In this document: positions 1-6,604 of the stretch, one piece after another
Numbering within the stretch: position 1 is the stretch's first letter
How the letters are laid out: each line of letters begins with the position of its first letter
Assembly (NCBI GenBank): GCA_010028225.1
Contig: RGOY01000045.1
Coordinates: 1 to 8,969, forward strand
Length of the DNA: 8,969 nucleotides
From: Actinomycetota bacterium
GTDB lineage: Bacteria; Actinomycetota; Actinomycetes; Nanopelagicales; Nanopelagicaceae
Direction of reading: 5' to 3'
The notes under the pieces: model-generated
Databases searched by the model: none
What the model saw: only the letters and a program-made list of their open reading frames with translations
Told to the model about the DNA's origin: nothing
Translations under genes and position numbers: made by a program

Positions 1-785
1 CCGGCAAGGGTGAAACCTAAGCCAACGACTGTGGTGCTTCCACCAAGTTCATCTGTCACGAAGAGTGGAACAAGTGAGGAGCGAAGTCCAAACAAAACCC
101 AACTGCCGATGAAAGTGAGAAGTAAGGCAATTCGGTATGAGGGAATCTTCATTGCGTCACGAATCCTCATTGCAACACTATCGCCCTCGGGCTTGGAGCT
201 CTCATGACCCAGTTTCTGTGCGGTGAGGAGAGTCAGTGCCGTGAGAGCTGCAGCGACCAAAGTGATTGTGTAGATAAAGAATGGCGCACGAAGAGAGATA
301 TTCATCAGGATTCCGCCAAATGCTGGCCCCGTTATCCCACCAAAAAGAAAGCCACCATTGAAAAGTGATTGGGCTCTACCGCGGTGGGCGTCATCAACTG
401 AACGAAGCAGGAGTGAACCTGCCGCTACCGAGAACATCGAGGATCCAAGACCTCCAGCAGTCCTAAAAATCAATAACTGTTCATAGTTTTGTGCAAGCGC
501 AGTAAGGAAGGTGAAGAAAGCAACCATCAAGAGTCCGGTACCAAGGACTAGTCGCTCGCCATATCTCTCTACCAACTTTCCTGCAAAAAGCCCCGAGACA
601 AGTCGTGCTACTGCGAATGCTCCAATCACAATCCCGATTGCAGTAGCGCTTACACCGAATGACGATGCAAAGATCGGGATCGCCGGGATAATCAAGCCGA
701 AACCGACTGCAACAAAGAAAGCAACAGCAGTGAGGGCAGCAACTGCTGGTGGAAATTCCTTAAATGGAGAACGTAATGACTTCAC
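1..785 (-). CDS. MFS transporter, DHA1-like drug/solute efflux protein (C-terminus outside window)
   Basis: About 261 codons are visible; the gene continues beyond the left edge. The product is a proton-coupled inner-membrane exporter of the 12-helix major facilitator type; its substrate cannot be told. The first helix covers about residues 15-38 (FFVAVGFGLIIPAIPIF). MFS motif A is seen at 69-78 (GKLVERYGER), followed by RTAGGLGSSMFSVAAGS (motif B region) and GGFLFGGITGPAFGG (motif C, typical of antiporters). A hydrophilic loop (KLGHESSKPEGD) separates the halves. The start is GTG at 785, the only start codon before the first helix, because an in-frame stop (789-791) lies two codons upstream. 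That stop ends the preceding DHA2 transporter, so the two are probably co-transcribed and translationally coupled; the nearest SD-like GAGG is 14 nt away, which is too far to be convincing. Confidence 0.9.
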   Translation of the reverse strand, partial: MKSLRSPFKEFPPAVAALTAVAFFVAVGFGLIIPAIPIFASSFGVSATAIGIVIGAFAVARLVSGLFAGKLVERYGERLVLGTGLLMVAFFTFLTALAQNYEQLLIFRTAGGLGSSMFSVAAGSLLLRSVDDAHRGRAQSLFNGGFLFGGITGPAFGGILMNISLRAPFFIYTITLVAAALTALTLLTAQKLGHESSKPEGDSVAMRIRDAMKIPSYRIALLLTFIGSWVLFGLRSSLVPLFVTDELGGSTTVVGLGFTLA

Positions 786-788
786 TCG

Positions 789-2360
789 TTAGCCGGCGAC
801 CTCACTTGAACCAGAGCCGATAGTTTCGCGAAGCGGACGTTCGCGAAGTTGGGTGGTAAGTATGAATCCGACTGCAATTATTGGAAGGGCGATCCAGAAG
901 ACTCTTGAGAAAGCTGAATCGAAACTATTGAAGACCACCTCTTGGATAGCTGGTGGAAGCTTGTCAATGAGCGCTGTGTTCTGCGTGACTCCGGCAATGG
1001 CTTCGGGTGAAGTACCAGCAGGAAGTGATGACGTGGCATTTGCGATGAAATTATTGGTGAGAATCGTGCCGAAGATCGCCGTGCCAAAGGATGCACCGAG
1101 GCTTCGGAAGAAGGTGTTGGAACTTGTTGCAATGCCCATATCTTTGTAGTCGACATCATTTTGCAGTGCAATCACAACTGTCTGCATTGATAAGCCAACG
1201 CCCATACCCATCAACATGGCATAGATTGCCAACTGCCAATACGGCATATCCTTATTGATCGTTGTAAAAAGCAAGATTGCGACCATCATGACGACCATAC
1301 CGGCAACTGGAAAACGCTTGTACTTGCCTGAGGAAGAAATCAATCGCCCGCTAGTTATCGCCATTGCCACGATGCCAAGCATCATAGGAATAAGCCGAAT
1401 CCCGGCCTCACTCGGCGTGTAGAGAAGATTGACTTGCATATAGAGCGGGAGCAAGACGATTGCACCGAACATCCCTGCGCCAGTGATGAATGCGATGAGT
1501 GACGTGAGGGAGAAGGTGTGATTCGAAAAGAGTCGAAGTGGAAGGAGTGGATCTGGAGCGCGCCCCTCGCGCCAGATGAAGAGAACTGTGAAGAGCAACG
1601 CTCCCGCAAAGTATGTGAGTGTGAGTGGAGCAAGCCAGCCATCGGCAGGGCCAGTGACTGAGGTGGCAAGAAGTAGCGAGGTCACCGCGATAACCATCAA
1701 GAGGGCGCCGAGATAGTCAATCGATTTCTTAGCATGGGTCTTAGGAATGTGAAGCACCATTGCGGTGACAGCAAGGGCGATGATGCCGAATGGGACATTG
1801 ATGTAGAAGATCCAGCGCCAACCGGTCACGCCGAAGATCTCAGGCTGCTCAGCGAAGAAGCCACCCAAGAGTGGACCTGCAACAGATGAGAGGCCCCAGA
1901 CCGCGCCAAAGAGACCTTGATATTTCCCACGATTCCTCGGCGAGACGATATCTCCGATGATGATAAATGAGAGTGCAAAGAGACCGCCTGCTCCAATGCC
2001 TTGTATCGCGCGAAATGCGATTAGTTGCGTCATATCTTTAGAAAAACCAGCTAGGAATGATCCAATAAGAAATGTGACGATGGAGAATATATAAACCGGG
2101 CGCCGTCCGTAGATATCAGAGACTTTTCCATAAAGCGGTGTGACGGCAGTCGAGGTCAGCAGATAGGCAGTAACCACCCAGGTGTAATGGTTGAGGCCAT
2201 TGAATTCTTCAACAATCGATTTAAGGGCTGTGGAGACTACGGTCTGATCGAGGGCTGCAAGGAGAATGCCCGTCATCAATCCGGCCATGATGGTCAAAAT
2301 CTCTTTATGTGAATGTTCTCTTGCTTCATGCGTATTGTGGCTCTGCTTGGCTTCGCTCAT
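789..2360 (-). CDS. MFS drug efflux transporter, DHA2 (EmrB/QacA) family
   Basis: This 523-residue inner-membrane protein matches the length of the 14-helix DHA2 drug:H+ antiporters, which export lipophilic cations and other toxic compounds. Visible signatures are motif D1 at 37-46 (LDQTVVSTAL), motif A at 78-88 (GKVSDIYGRRP), motif B at 117-126 (RAIQGIGAGG) and the antiporter motif C at 156-167 (GLSSVAGPLLGG). The N-terminus is hydrophilic and holds four histidines within residues 8-18. A soluble segment near 455-480 precedes the last helix. The ATG at 2360 is preceded by AAAGG about 14 nt upstream, a loose SD. It is the first gene of a leftward pair with a second MFS gene and diverges from a DrrAB-type ABC exporter. 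No regulator is encoded beside it. Family assignment is firm; the substrate is unknown. Confidence 0.95.
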   Translation of the reverse strand: MSEAKQSHNTHEAREHSHKEILTIMAGLMTGILLAALDQTVVSTALKSIVEEFNGLNHYTWVVTAYLLTSTAVTPLYGKVSDIYGRRPVYIFSIVTFLIGSFLAGFSKDMTQLIAFRAIQGIGAGGLFALSFIIIGDIVSPRNRGKYQGLFGAVWGLSSVAGPLLGGFFAEQPEIFGVTGWRWIFYINVPFGIIALAVTAMVLHIPKTHAKKSIDYLGALLMVIAVTSLLLATSVTGPADGWLAPLTLTYFAGALLFTVLFIWREGRAPDPLLPLRLFSNHTFSLTSLIAFITGAGMFGAIVLLPLYMQVNLLYTPSEAGIRLIPMMLGIVAMAITSGRLISSSGKYKRFPVAGMVVMMVAILLFTTINKDMPYWQLAIYAMLMGMGVGLSMQTVVIALQNDVDYKDMGIATSSNTFFRSLGASFGTAIFGTILTNNFIANATSSLPAGTSPEAIAGVTQNTALIDKLPPAIQEVVFNSFDSAFSRVFWIALPIIAVGFILTTQLRERPLRETIGSGSSEVAG

Positions 2361-2434
2361 TTTTGGTTGAATGACCTTTCAGATAGGGTGCGAGTCTACT
2401 CCCGCTCACTTGATTGCCTGTGAAGAATTGAGGT
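2361..2434. promoter_or_regulatory. Divergent promoter region between MFS pair and ABC exporter operon
   Basis: This 74-bp gap must hold the 5' ends of both export units. I could not place convincing -35/-10 pairs. The best -10-like hexamers are TAGACT on the minus strand (2398-2393) and TAGGGT on the plus strand (2384-2389), both without a good -35. A small dyad, GAGT-CT-ACTC, lies at 2392-2401 with further imperfect symmetry outward. Confidence 0.4.
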
Positions 2435-3436
2435 GTGTACTCGACTGTGAAGAGCGTCATCGCGAGAGATCTTGTGAAGGTATACAAAGTATCTTCACGC
2501 ACACGGAGCAAAGGTGAGAAGAGCGCACCGAAGGAAGTGCGTGCACTCGATGGATTATCACTTGATGTCGAAGAGGGAACAGTTCTGAGCGTCCTTGGTC
2601 CAAATGGCGCAGGAAAAACCACCCTGGTGAGAGTTCTCACAACTTTGCTTACTCCAGATTCTGGTGAAGCAAGTGTCGCTGGCGTTGATGTGATCAAACA
2701 TCCTGACGAGGTTCGCAAAGTGATTGGCCTCTCTGGTCAATATGCAGCGGTTGATGAAACTTTGACTGGCTGGGATAACTTGGTGATGTTCGCTCGTCTC
2801 TATCGAATGAGTAGCGCAGCAGCGAGCGCTAGAGCCAATGAATTATTGGAACAGTTTTCTTTGAGCGATGCAGCCAGACGGCCGATTAAGACTTACTCAG
2901 GCGGTATGCGAAGACGTCTCGACCTTGCCGCCTCTCTGATCGTGAAACCAAAAGTTCTATTTCTTGATGAGCCGACGACGGGCCTTGATCCTCGTGGCCG
3001 ACAAGAGATGTGGGGAGTCATTAACTCCCTCGTCGATAGCGGTGTCACTCTTCTTCTTACGACGCAGTATCTGGAAGAGGCTGATCAACTCGCAGATGAA
3101 ATAGCTGTTGTAGATCATGGCAAAGTCATTGCGCGAGGTACTTCAGATCAACTTAAGCGAGAAGTCGGTGGGGAACGACTAGAAATTGTGGTTGAACATC
3201 AACATATTCCAGCAGTGCGAGAGATAGTTGCAAGAATCTCACCCAACGTTGTCATCGATGAAGATCTTCGACGAATCTCTGCGCCAGTATCAACAGGAAC
3301 AAAGGCGTTGATGGAGGCAGTGAAAGCCCTCGATGATGCTGGAATCCATCCGCTAGATCTTGGTTTGAAACGGCCATCCCTTGATGATGTATTTCTTTCT
3401 CTCACTGGTCATGTCGCAGAGAGCGAGGAGAAGTGA
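2435..3436 (+). CDS. ABC transporter ATP-binding protein, DrrA-like (drug export)
   Basis: Cytoplasmic ATPase subunit that would power export through the permease encoded next. Numbered from the GTG at 2435, Walker A is GPNGAGKTT (55-63), the Q-loop lies in GLSGQYAAVDE (Q102), the signature is YSGGMRRRLDLA (154-165), Walker B is VLFLDEP (174-180) and the D-loop is GLDPRGR. The usual switch histidine is replaced by glutamine in LLTTQYLEEAD (Q211), as I recall for the DrrA subfamily. The 333-residue length and the C-terminal extension after about residue 230 also fit DrrA of anthracycline resistance. Residues 20-33 form a basic insertion before the core fold. The start is uncertain: GTG 2435 has AGG almost touching it, and in-frame GTG 2447 is 13 nt from TGAGG. 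Both leave the domain intact. The substrate is unknown. Confidence 0.95.
   Translation: MYSTVKSVIARDLVKVYKVSSRTRSKGEKSAPKEVRALDGLSLDVEEGTVLSVLGPNGAGKTTLVRVLTTLLTPDSGEASVAGVDVIKHPDEVRKVIGLSGQYAAVDETLTGWDNLVMFARLYRMSSAAASARANELLEQFSLSDAARRPIKTYSGGMRRRLDLAASLIVKPKVLFLDEPTTGLDPRGRQEMWGVINSLVDSGVTLLLTTQYLEEADQLADEIAVVDHGKVIARGTSDQLKREVGGERLEIVVEHQHIPAVREIVARISPNVVIDEDLRRISAPVSTGTKALMEAVKALDDAGIHPLDLGLKRPSLDDVFLSLTGHVAESEEK
3425..3430 (+). promoter_or_regulatory. Shine-Dalgarno GAGGAG that decides the permease start
   Basis: GAGGAG ends 8 nt before the ATG at 3439 and only 2 nt before the alternative in-frame GTG at 3433, so the ATG is favoured. The site lies in the last codons of the ATPase gene. 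Confidence 0.7.
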
Positions 3437-3438
3437 TC

Positions 3439-4236
3439 ATGAACGCTATCAATGACTCACTCGTCATCATGAAACGTCAACTCTTGCAGTTGATTCGAAT
3501 CCCTGAGGTTCTTATCTTCTCCACGATCCAGCCGGTGATGTTCGTTCTCCTCTTTCGCTATGTCTTCGGCGGGTCGATCTCGACCGGCATTCCTGGCGTG
3601 GACTATGTGCAACTGCTGATGCCAGGGATTTTCGTGCAGACAGTGGCCTTCACTCTCGCTGGAACTGCTGTCGGCCTTGCTCAAGATATGGAGAAAGGAC
3701 TGATCGATCGTTTTCGCTCAATGCCTATCTCGAGGTCAGCGGTTGTTGTTGGACGTGCATTAGGCGATGGAGCGCTCAATGTCGTAGTTCTCTTAGTGAT
3801 GGGACTTGCGGGTTTTGTCGTTGGGTGGCGTCCTTCCTCCTCAATCTTTTCAATCGTGGGTGGATTCGCATTCCTCTTGCTCTTCGGATTTTCAATGTCA
3901 TGGATCGGTGTCTTGATCGGGCTATCCGTGCGTGAAGCGAGAGTTGCTAACTCGGCAGTCTTTCTCACCGTATTCCCTCTGACATTCCTTTCAAATGCAT
4001 TTGCTCCGACCACGGGCATGCCCAAGGCGCTTCAGTATTTTGCTGAGTGGAATCCAGTCTCAACCATGGTCGCTGCCTGTCGAGAACTCTTCGGTCTGAC
4101 AAATATCTTTGGCGTTACTGCTGATTCACTTCCTGCCCAGCAGCCAATATTGATGTCTTTCCTTTACATGATTGCCTTGATGGTGATCTTCATTCCACTT
4201 TCAGTGAGAAAGTACAAGAGCTCAACTTCGCGGTAG
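3439..4236 (+). CDS. ABC-2 type permease, DrrB-like
   Basis: Integral membrane partner of the DrrA-like ATPase; together they would form an ABC-2 exporter. The 265-residue protein shows about six membrane segments, the first at about 24-44 (VLIFSTIQPVMFVLLFRYVF). Typical DrrB features are the cytoplasmic stretch DMEKGLIDRFRSMPISR after the second helix, and the late segment FLSNAFAPTTGMPKALQYFA followed by WNPVS, which matches the family's conserved region before the last helix. The gene starts 2 bp after the ATPase stop if ATG 3439 is used, or overlaps it by four bases if GTG 3433 is used. Such spacing means one transcript and probable translational coupling. No terminator with a T-tract follows on this strand, and the neighbouring greA converges on it. 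Confidence 0.93.
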   Translation: MNAINDSLVIMKRQLLQLIRIPEVLIFSTIQPVMFVLLFRYVFGGSISTGIPGVDYVQLLMPGIFVQTVAFTLAGTAVGLAQDMEKGLIDRFRSMPISRSAVVVGRALGDGALNVVVLLVMGLAGFVVGWRPSSSIFSIVGGFAFLLLFGFSMSWIGVLIGLSVREARVANSAVFLTVFPLTFLSNAFAPTTGMPKALQYFAEWNPVSTMVAACRELFGLTNIFGVTADSLPAQQPILMSFLYMIALMVIFIPLSVRKYKSSTSR

Positions 4237-4252
4237 TTATCTGGGGGATTTT

Positions 4253-4277
4253 AAAAAACCCAGGTGCTAGAAGGGTT
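4253..4277 (-). terminator. Weak intrinsic terminator for greA
   Basis: Read on the minus strand, AACCC (4277-4273) pairs with GGGTT (4261-4257 plus adjacent T) around an 11-nt loop and is followed by a T-run. The greA stop codon lies in the loop. The stem is short, so efficiency is doubtful, but the position between convergent genes fits. A second weak symmetry, CTGGG...CCCAG, spans 4241-4263. Confidence 0.4.
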
Positions 4278-4749
4278 CAGCCTCCAAGATTGCGACGCTG
4301 ATCTCTCGTCCATTCGGGGCTTTGTAACTGACTGTCTCGCCAACTTTTGCACCCAAGATCGCTGAGCCAAGCGGTGAGTTCTCGCTATAGACATCGAGAT
4401 CTGTTGCCGCAATCTCTCGTGACCCAAGGAGAAAGCGCATCTCATCTCCGCCAATATCTACCTTGATCTTCATCCCGACTCCAACAATTCCTGACTCACT
4501 TGTCGGTGGCGTTCCGATGATTGCGTGTTCGAGCATGTGGCGAAGCTGACGGATTCGACCTTCCATCTTGCCTTGCTCTTCTTTTGCCGCGTGATAGCCG
4601 CCATTCTCTTTGAGGTCGCCCTCAGCCCTAGCCGCTTCAATTCTCTTAACGATCTCAGCGCGTTTAGGCCCTTCGAGTTCTGCGAGTTCGGCGCTCAGTC
4701 GATCAGCAGCCTCTTGGGTTAGCCATGTCTTGGTCGGCTCTTTGCTCAT
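4267..4749 (-). CDS. greA: Transcription elongation factor GreA
   Basis: GreA enters the secondary channel of RNA polymerase and stimulates cleavage of backtracked RNA, rescuing arrested complexes. The 160-residue length is typical. The N-terminal coiled-coil hairpin occupies about residues 10-82, with the tip sequence EGDLKENGGYHAAKEEQ; D45 and E48 correspond to the acidic tip residues that coordinate the catalytic magnesium. The C-terminal FKBP-like polymerase-binding domain carries YSENSPLGSAILGAKVG and ends in YKAPNGREISVAILEAEPF. The ATG at 4749 gives a standard N-terminus; its SD is weak (GGG far upstream). It lies 25 nt downstream of a DUF4307 gene in the same direction, an arrangement also known from Mycobacterium, and is probably co-transcribed from the divergent promoter near 5200. 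Confidence 0.98.
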   Translation of the reverse strand: MSKEPTKTWLTQEAADRLSAELAELEGPKRAEIVKRIEAARAEGDLKENGGYHAAKEEQGKMEGRIRQLRHMLEHAIIGTPPTSESGIVGVGMKIKVDIGGDEMRFLLGSREIAATDLDVYSENSPLGSAILGAKVGETVSYKAPNGREISVAILEAEPF

Positions 4750-4774
4750 GGTCTGAAATTACCCGACTTCGCCA

Positions 4775-5188
4775 TTAACGCACATCGCAATGGATGACAT
4801 CGGCATTGACGGCTTGGATTCGGGTCGCAATTTCACTTGTTCGAACCACTTTACCCGCCGCTTTGTTGGGTGTGAATCGATCGGTCGTCTCGCCGACAAC
4901 GTTCTTTTCGAAGTCACGGGCGACGAGTGTGCAGACCACATCAAGTGAACGTTCATTTCGCTCAAGTAGATATGTGATCGAGATCGACTGGTCATCGATA
5001 ACTTTGAATGAGATCAGTTCATGTCGAAGCGAAGGTTGACTGTGATATCCAGCGCTCCAGAGCAGCCAAGGAATTCCTACAATCGCGAAGATAGCGGCAG
5101 GAATCTTCCATCGACCCTGACCATCGATATAACGCTTTCCATAACGAGTACGAAGAAAGTCTCTGTCATATTCAGGGCTGATCTTCAT
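4775..5188 (-). CDS. DUF4307 family membrane protein
   Basis: 137-residue protein of unknown function found mainly in Actinobacteria. It has a short charged N-terminus (YDRDFLRTRYGKRY), one predicted membrane helix at about 28-46 (PAAIFAIVGIPWLLWSAG) and a C-terminal domain of about 85 residues rich in beta-strand patterns (SISITYLLERN, SLDVVCTLVARDF) ending with a cysteine near the terminus (HCDVR). Topology is probably N-in with the beta domain outside, by charge distribution. It sits directly upstream of greA, as the equivalent gene does in Mycobacterium. The start at 5188 lies 9 nt from a TATAAC element without an SD, which suggests an almost leaderless message. Confidence 0.88.
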   Translation of the reverse strand: MKISPEYDRDFLRTRYGKRYIDGQGRWKIPAAIFAIVGIPWLLWSAGYHSQPSLRHELISFKVIDDQSISITYLLERNERSLDVVCTLVARDFEKNVVGETTDRFTPNKAAGKVVRTSEIATRIQAVNADVIHCDVR

Positions 5189-5197
5189 GGCGCGCTA

Positions 5198-5205
5198 GTT
5201 ATACT
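5198..5205. promoter_or_regulatory. Overlapping divergent -10 elements
   Basis: The core AGTTATACT (5197-5205) gives TATACT on the plus strand (5200-5205) and TATAAC on the minus strand (5203-5198), each matching 5 of 6 consensus bases. Each ends exactly 9 nt from its own ATG (5215 plus, 5188 minus). On the minus strand TTGTCT (5227-5222) offers a -35 with an 18-nt spacer. The plus-strand -35 is poor (CTGATC at 5178). Neither gene has an SD, so near-leaderless transcripts are likely. Confidence 0.55.
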
Positions 5206-5214
5206 CGCCCCATC

Positions 5215-5403
5215 ATGGAAGAGACAAGTTATGACCCAGGAATCGCTGGTTCGATAGTCTTCTCAAGCCTGACGATTGCTGTGATCTTGCTCTTGATTTC
5301 CTTCTATCGTCGCTACCGACGTATGCAACTTCGTGCGCTTGCTGAGCAGAATCCACGGGAATCACAAATTCAAGAGCGCGATCCTCGTGAAGACAGTCGT
5401 TAA
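5215..5403 (+). CDS. Small single-helix membrane protein, function unknown
   Basis: 62 residues that I do not recognise as a named family. There is one strong membrane helix at about 10-30 (IAGSIVFSSLTIAVILLLISF) directly followed by a basic cluster (YRRYRRMQLR), then a charged, disordered tail rich in Arg, Glu and Gln. By the positive-inside rule the tail is cytoplasmic. It starts at the ATG facing DUF4307 across the shared promoter and overlaps the likely SURF1 start by 17 bp, so it leads the rightward operon. In Mycobacterium the gene at this position beside DUF4307 is mca, followed by a small protein; here mca is absent from the window. The hydrophobic profile, promoter and overlap support it as a real gene. 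Confidence 0.7.
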   Translation: MEETSYDPGIAGSIVFSSLTIAVILLLISFYRRYRRMQLRALAEQNPRESQIQERDPREDSR

Positions 5404-6121
5404 AAAAATCGCCATCGCGCTAGCCCTTCTCATCACAGCATCAATCTTCGTCTCACTAGGACTCTGGCAAGCCTCTCGCGCCAATCAACTACAAGAGGTG
5501 AAGCGAGAGCTTGATGCGATCTCAAAGATCGCACCGGTGGCGTTGAGCGAAATCCATCAACCGCGGGTCCCACTCGATGGTCAATTCGTCAATCGAAAAG
5601 TCGAAGTCTCAGGTCGCTACGTAGCGCAGTTCATTGCACGTGGGCAAGAAAGTGGCGATCTTGAAGTTGCTCTCCTTGAAGTTTCTGATGCCCTTGAGCC
5701 AGGTGCAATCTTGGTGGCAAGGCAGGCCATCACTGGCGGACTTACTGCTTTGCCTCAAGGCGAAGTGAGGCTTCAAGCTCGCCTACTTCCTGCCCAACAA
5801 GAAGATCGTGATCCAAGTGCCAGACTCAGTGAAGCAAGCAATGACTTGGTCCGAATCTCTGGCGCACTCCTTGAAGGTGATGTGCAAACTCCGCTCTATG
5901 ACGGATACCTTCTCCTTCAATCGGAGGTGAGCGAAGGAGTCTCATCCCAACTTCGAGTAATCCCGGACCAGATAGCAAGACCCACTGTTCCGGGCTACTA
6001 CTGGCAACATATTGCCTACGTTGTGATCTGGTTCCTGATGGCGGTAGTGACGCTCTACCTCCCGTTCTATCAGCGCAGGCGAACTAAACTCCTTTCATCG
6101 AATGGAGAGAGCGATGGATAG
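5387..6121 (+). CDS. SURF1 family protein (cytochrome c oxidase assembly)
   Basis: SURF1/Shy1 proteins are membrane factors that help mature cytochrome c oxidase subunit I, probably at heme a insertion. The layout fits: an N-terminal helix at about 7-26 followed by the family hallmark LGLWQASRANQ, a periplasmic middle domain (VPLDGQFVNRKVEVSGRY), and a C-terminal helix (about 208-228) after PGYYWQHIAYVVIW, then a basic tail. I chose GTG 5387, which gives 244 residues and a short KTVVKKI N-terminus before the helix. An upstream in-frame GTG at 5333 would add 18 residues and overlap the preceding gene by 71 bp. The central domain is diverged and rather short, but the two end motifs are characteristic. 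No oxidase subunit gene is in view. The next gene, DUF3817, lies 49 bp downstream. Confidence 0.87.
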   Translation: MKTVVKKIAIALALLITASIFVSLGLWQASRANQLQEVKRELDAISKIAPVALSEIHQPRVPLDGQFVNRKVEVSGRYVAQFIARGQESGDLEVALLEVSDALEPGAILVARQAITGGLTALPQGEVRLQARLLPAQQEDRDPSARLSEASNDLVRISGALLEGDVQTPLYDGYLLLQSEVSEGVSSQLRVIPDQIARPTVPGYYWQHIAYVVIWFLMAVVTLYLPFYQRRRTKLLSSNGESDG

Positions 6122-6170
6122 AGCGCGAGTGTGGCCAGAAGTGAGCCATAAGTGAAGATGAGAGGGCGAT

Positions 6171-6503
6171 ATGAGCACAACTGATAAATCGATGCATGGG
6201 GTGTTCATAAGATTTCGCGTCATGGCAGTGATTGCCGGCGTGATGTCACTCCTGCTCTGGTTCGTTGATTTACCGGCCGTTTACCTGATCGATAATCCTT
6301 CACTCAAAGAACAGGTCTCCTGGATTCCATATGTTCACGGCTACACCTATCCCTTTTATGTGCTCACTGCGATTCATCTCGCCGCGAAGATGAGATGGAG
6401 CGTCCCACGAATGATTGCACTGATACTTGCGGGGACCCTTCCTCTCACATCCTTTATTGCTGAACGACGGCTCGTAAGGTCCATCATCAATAAGACGAAG
6501 TAG
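6171..6503 (+). CDS. DUF3817 family integral membrane protein
   Basis: 110-residue membrane protein of unknown function, a family common in Actinobacteria. The sequence shows FRVMAVIAGVMSLLLWF (first helix, about 17-33), the conserved WIPYVHGYTYPFYVL region (second helix, 51-70, with His56-Gly57) and LILAGTLPLTSFIAERR (third helix, about 81-97). It ends in a basic cytoplasmic tail. The ATG at 6171 has GAGAGGG 4 nt upstream. It follows the SURF1 gene closely and is probably in the same operon, which hints at a respiratory or membrane-assembly role, although that is only context. An SD-served TTG for phoH2 follows 101 bp later. Confidence 0.88.
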   Translation: MSTTDKSMHGVFIRFRVMAVIAGVMSLLLWFVDLPAVYLIDNPSLKEQVSWIPYVHGYTYPFYVLTAIHLAAKMRWSVPRMIALILAGTLPLTSFIAERRLVRSIINKTK

Positions 6504-6593
6504 CAGTAGGCAATTCGGCGTGGCTTCATTCATCGGCTCAGCGCTGGAATTATCTTTCTCCCCATAACTACATCGCTCCTCATTGCCAGCACG

Positions 6594-6598
6594 AGAGG
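6594..6598 (+). promoter_or_regulatory. Shine-Dalgarno AGAGG for the TTG start of phoH2
   Basis: AGAGG, within a longer purine run (6593-6602), lies 6 nt before TTG 6605. It supports this non-standard start, which places the PIN domain immediately at the N-terminus. Confidence 0.6.
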
Positions 6599-6604
6599 GA
6601 GACC

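Noticed and set aside
511..1149. Plus-strand frames opposite the two MFS genes
   Set aside because: Compositionally antisense to membrane proteins; the minus-strand frames carry clear MFS motifs.
2326..2718. 130-codon minus-strand frame spanning the divergent gap
   Set aside because: It overlaps the start of the DHA2 gene and the Walker A region of the ABC ATPase; the Ser/Thr/Pro-rich translation is a typical antisense artefact.
3065..3067. Glutamine in place of the switch histidine in the ABC ATPase
   Set aside because: As I recall, TTQYLEEAD is the normal form in DrrA-type ATPases, so it is not an inactivating change.
6520..6567. 15-codon GTG-to-TAA frame upstream of phoH2, considered as a leader peptide or PhoAT remnant
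   Set aside because: Far too short, with no convincing SD and no codon pattern typical of attenuation.
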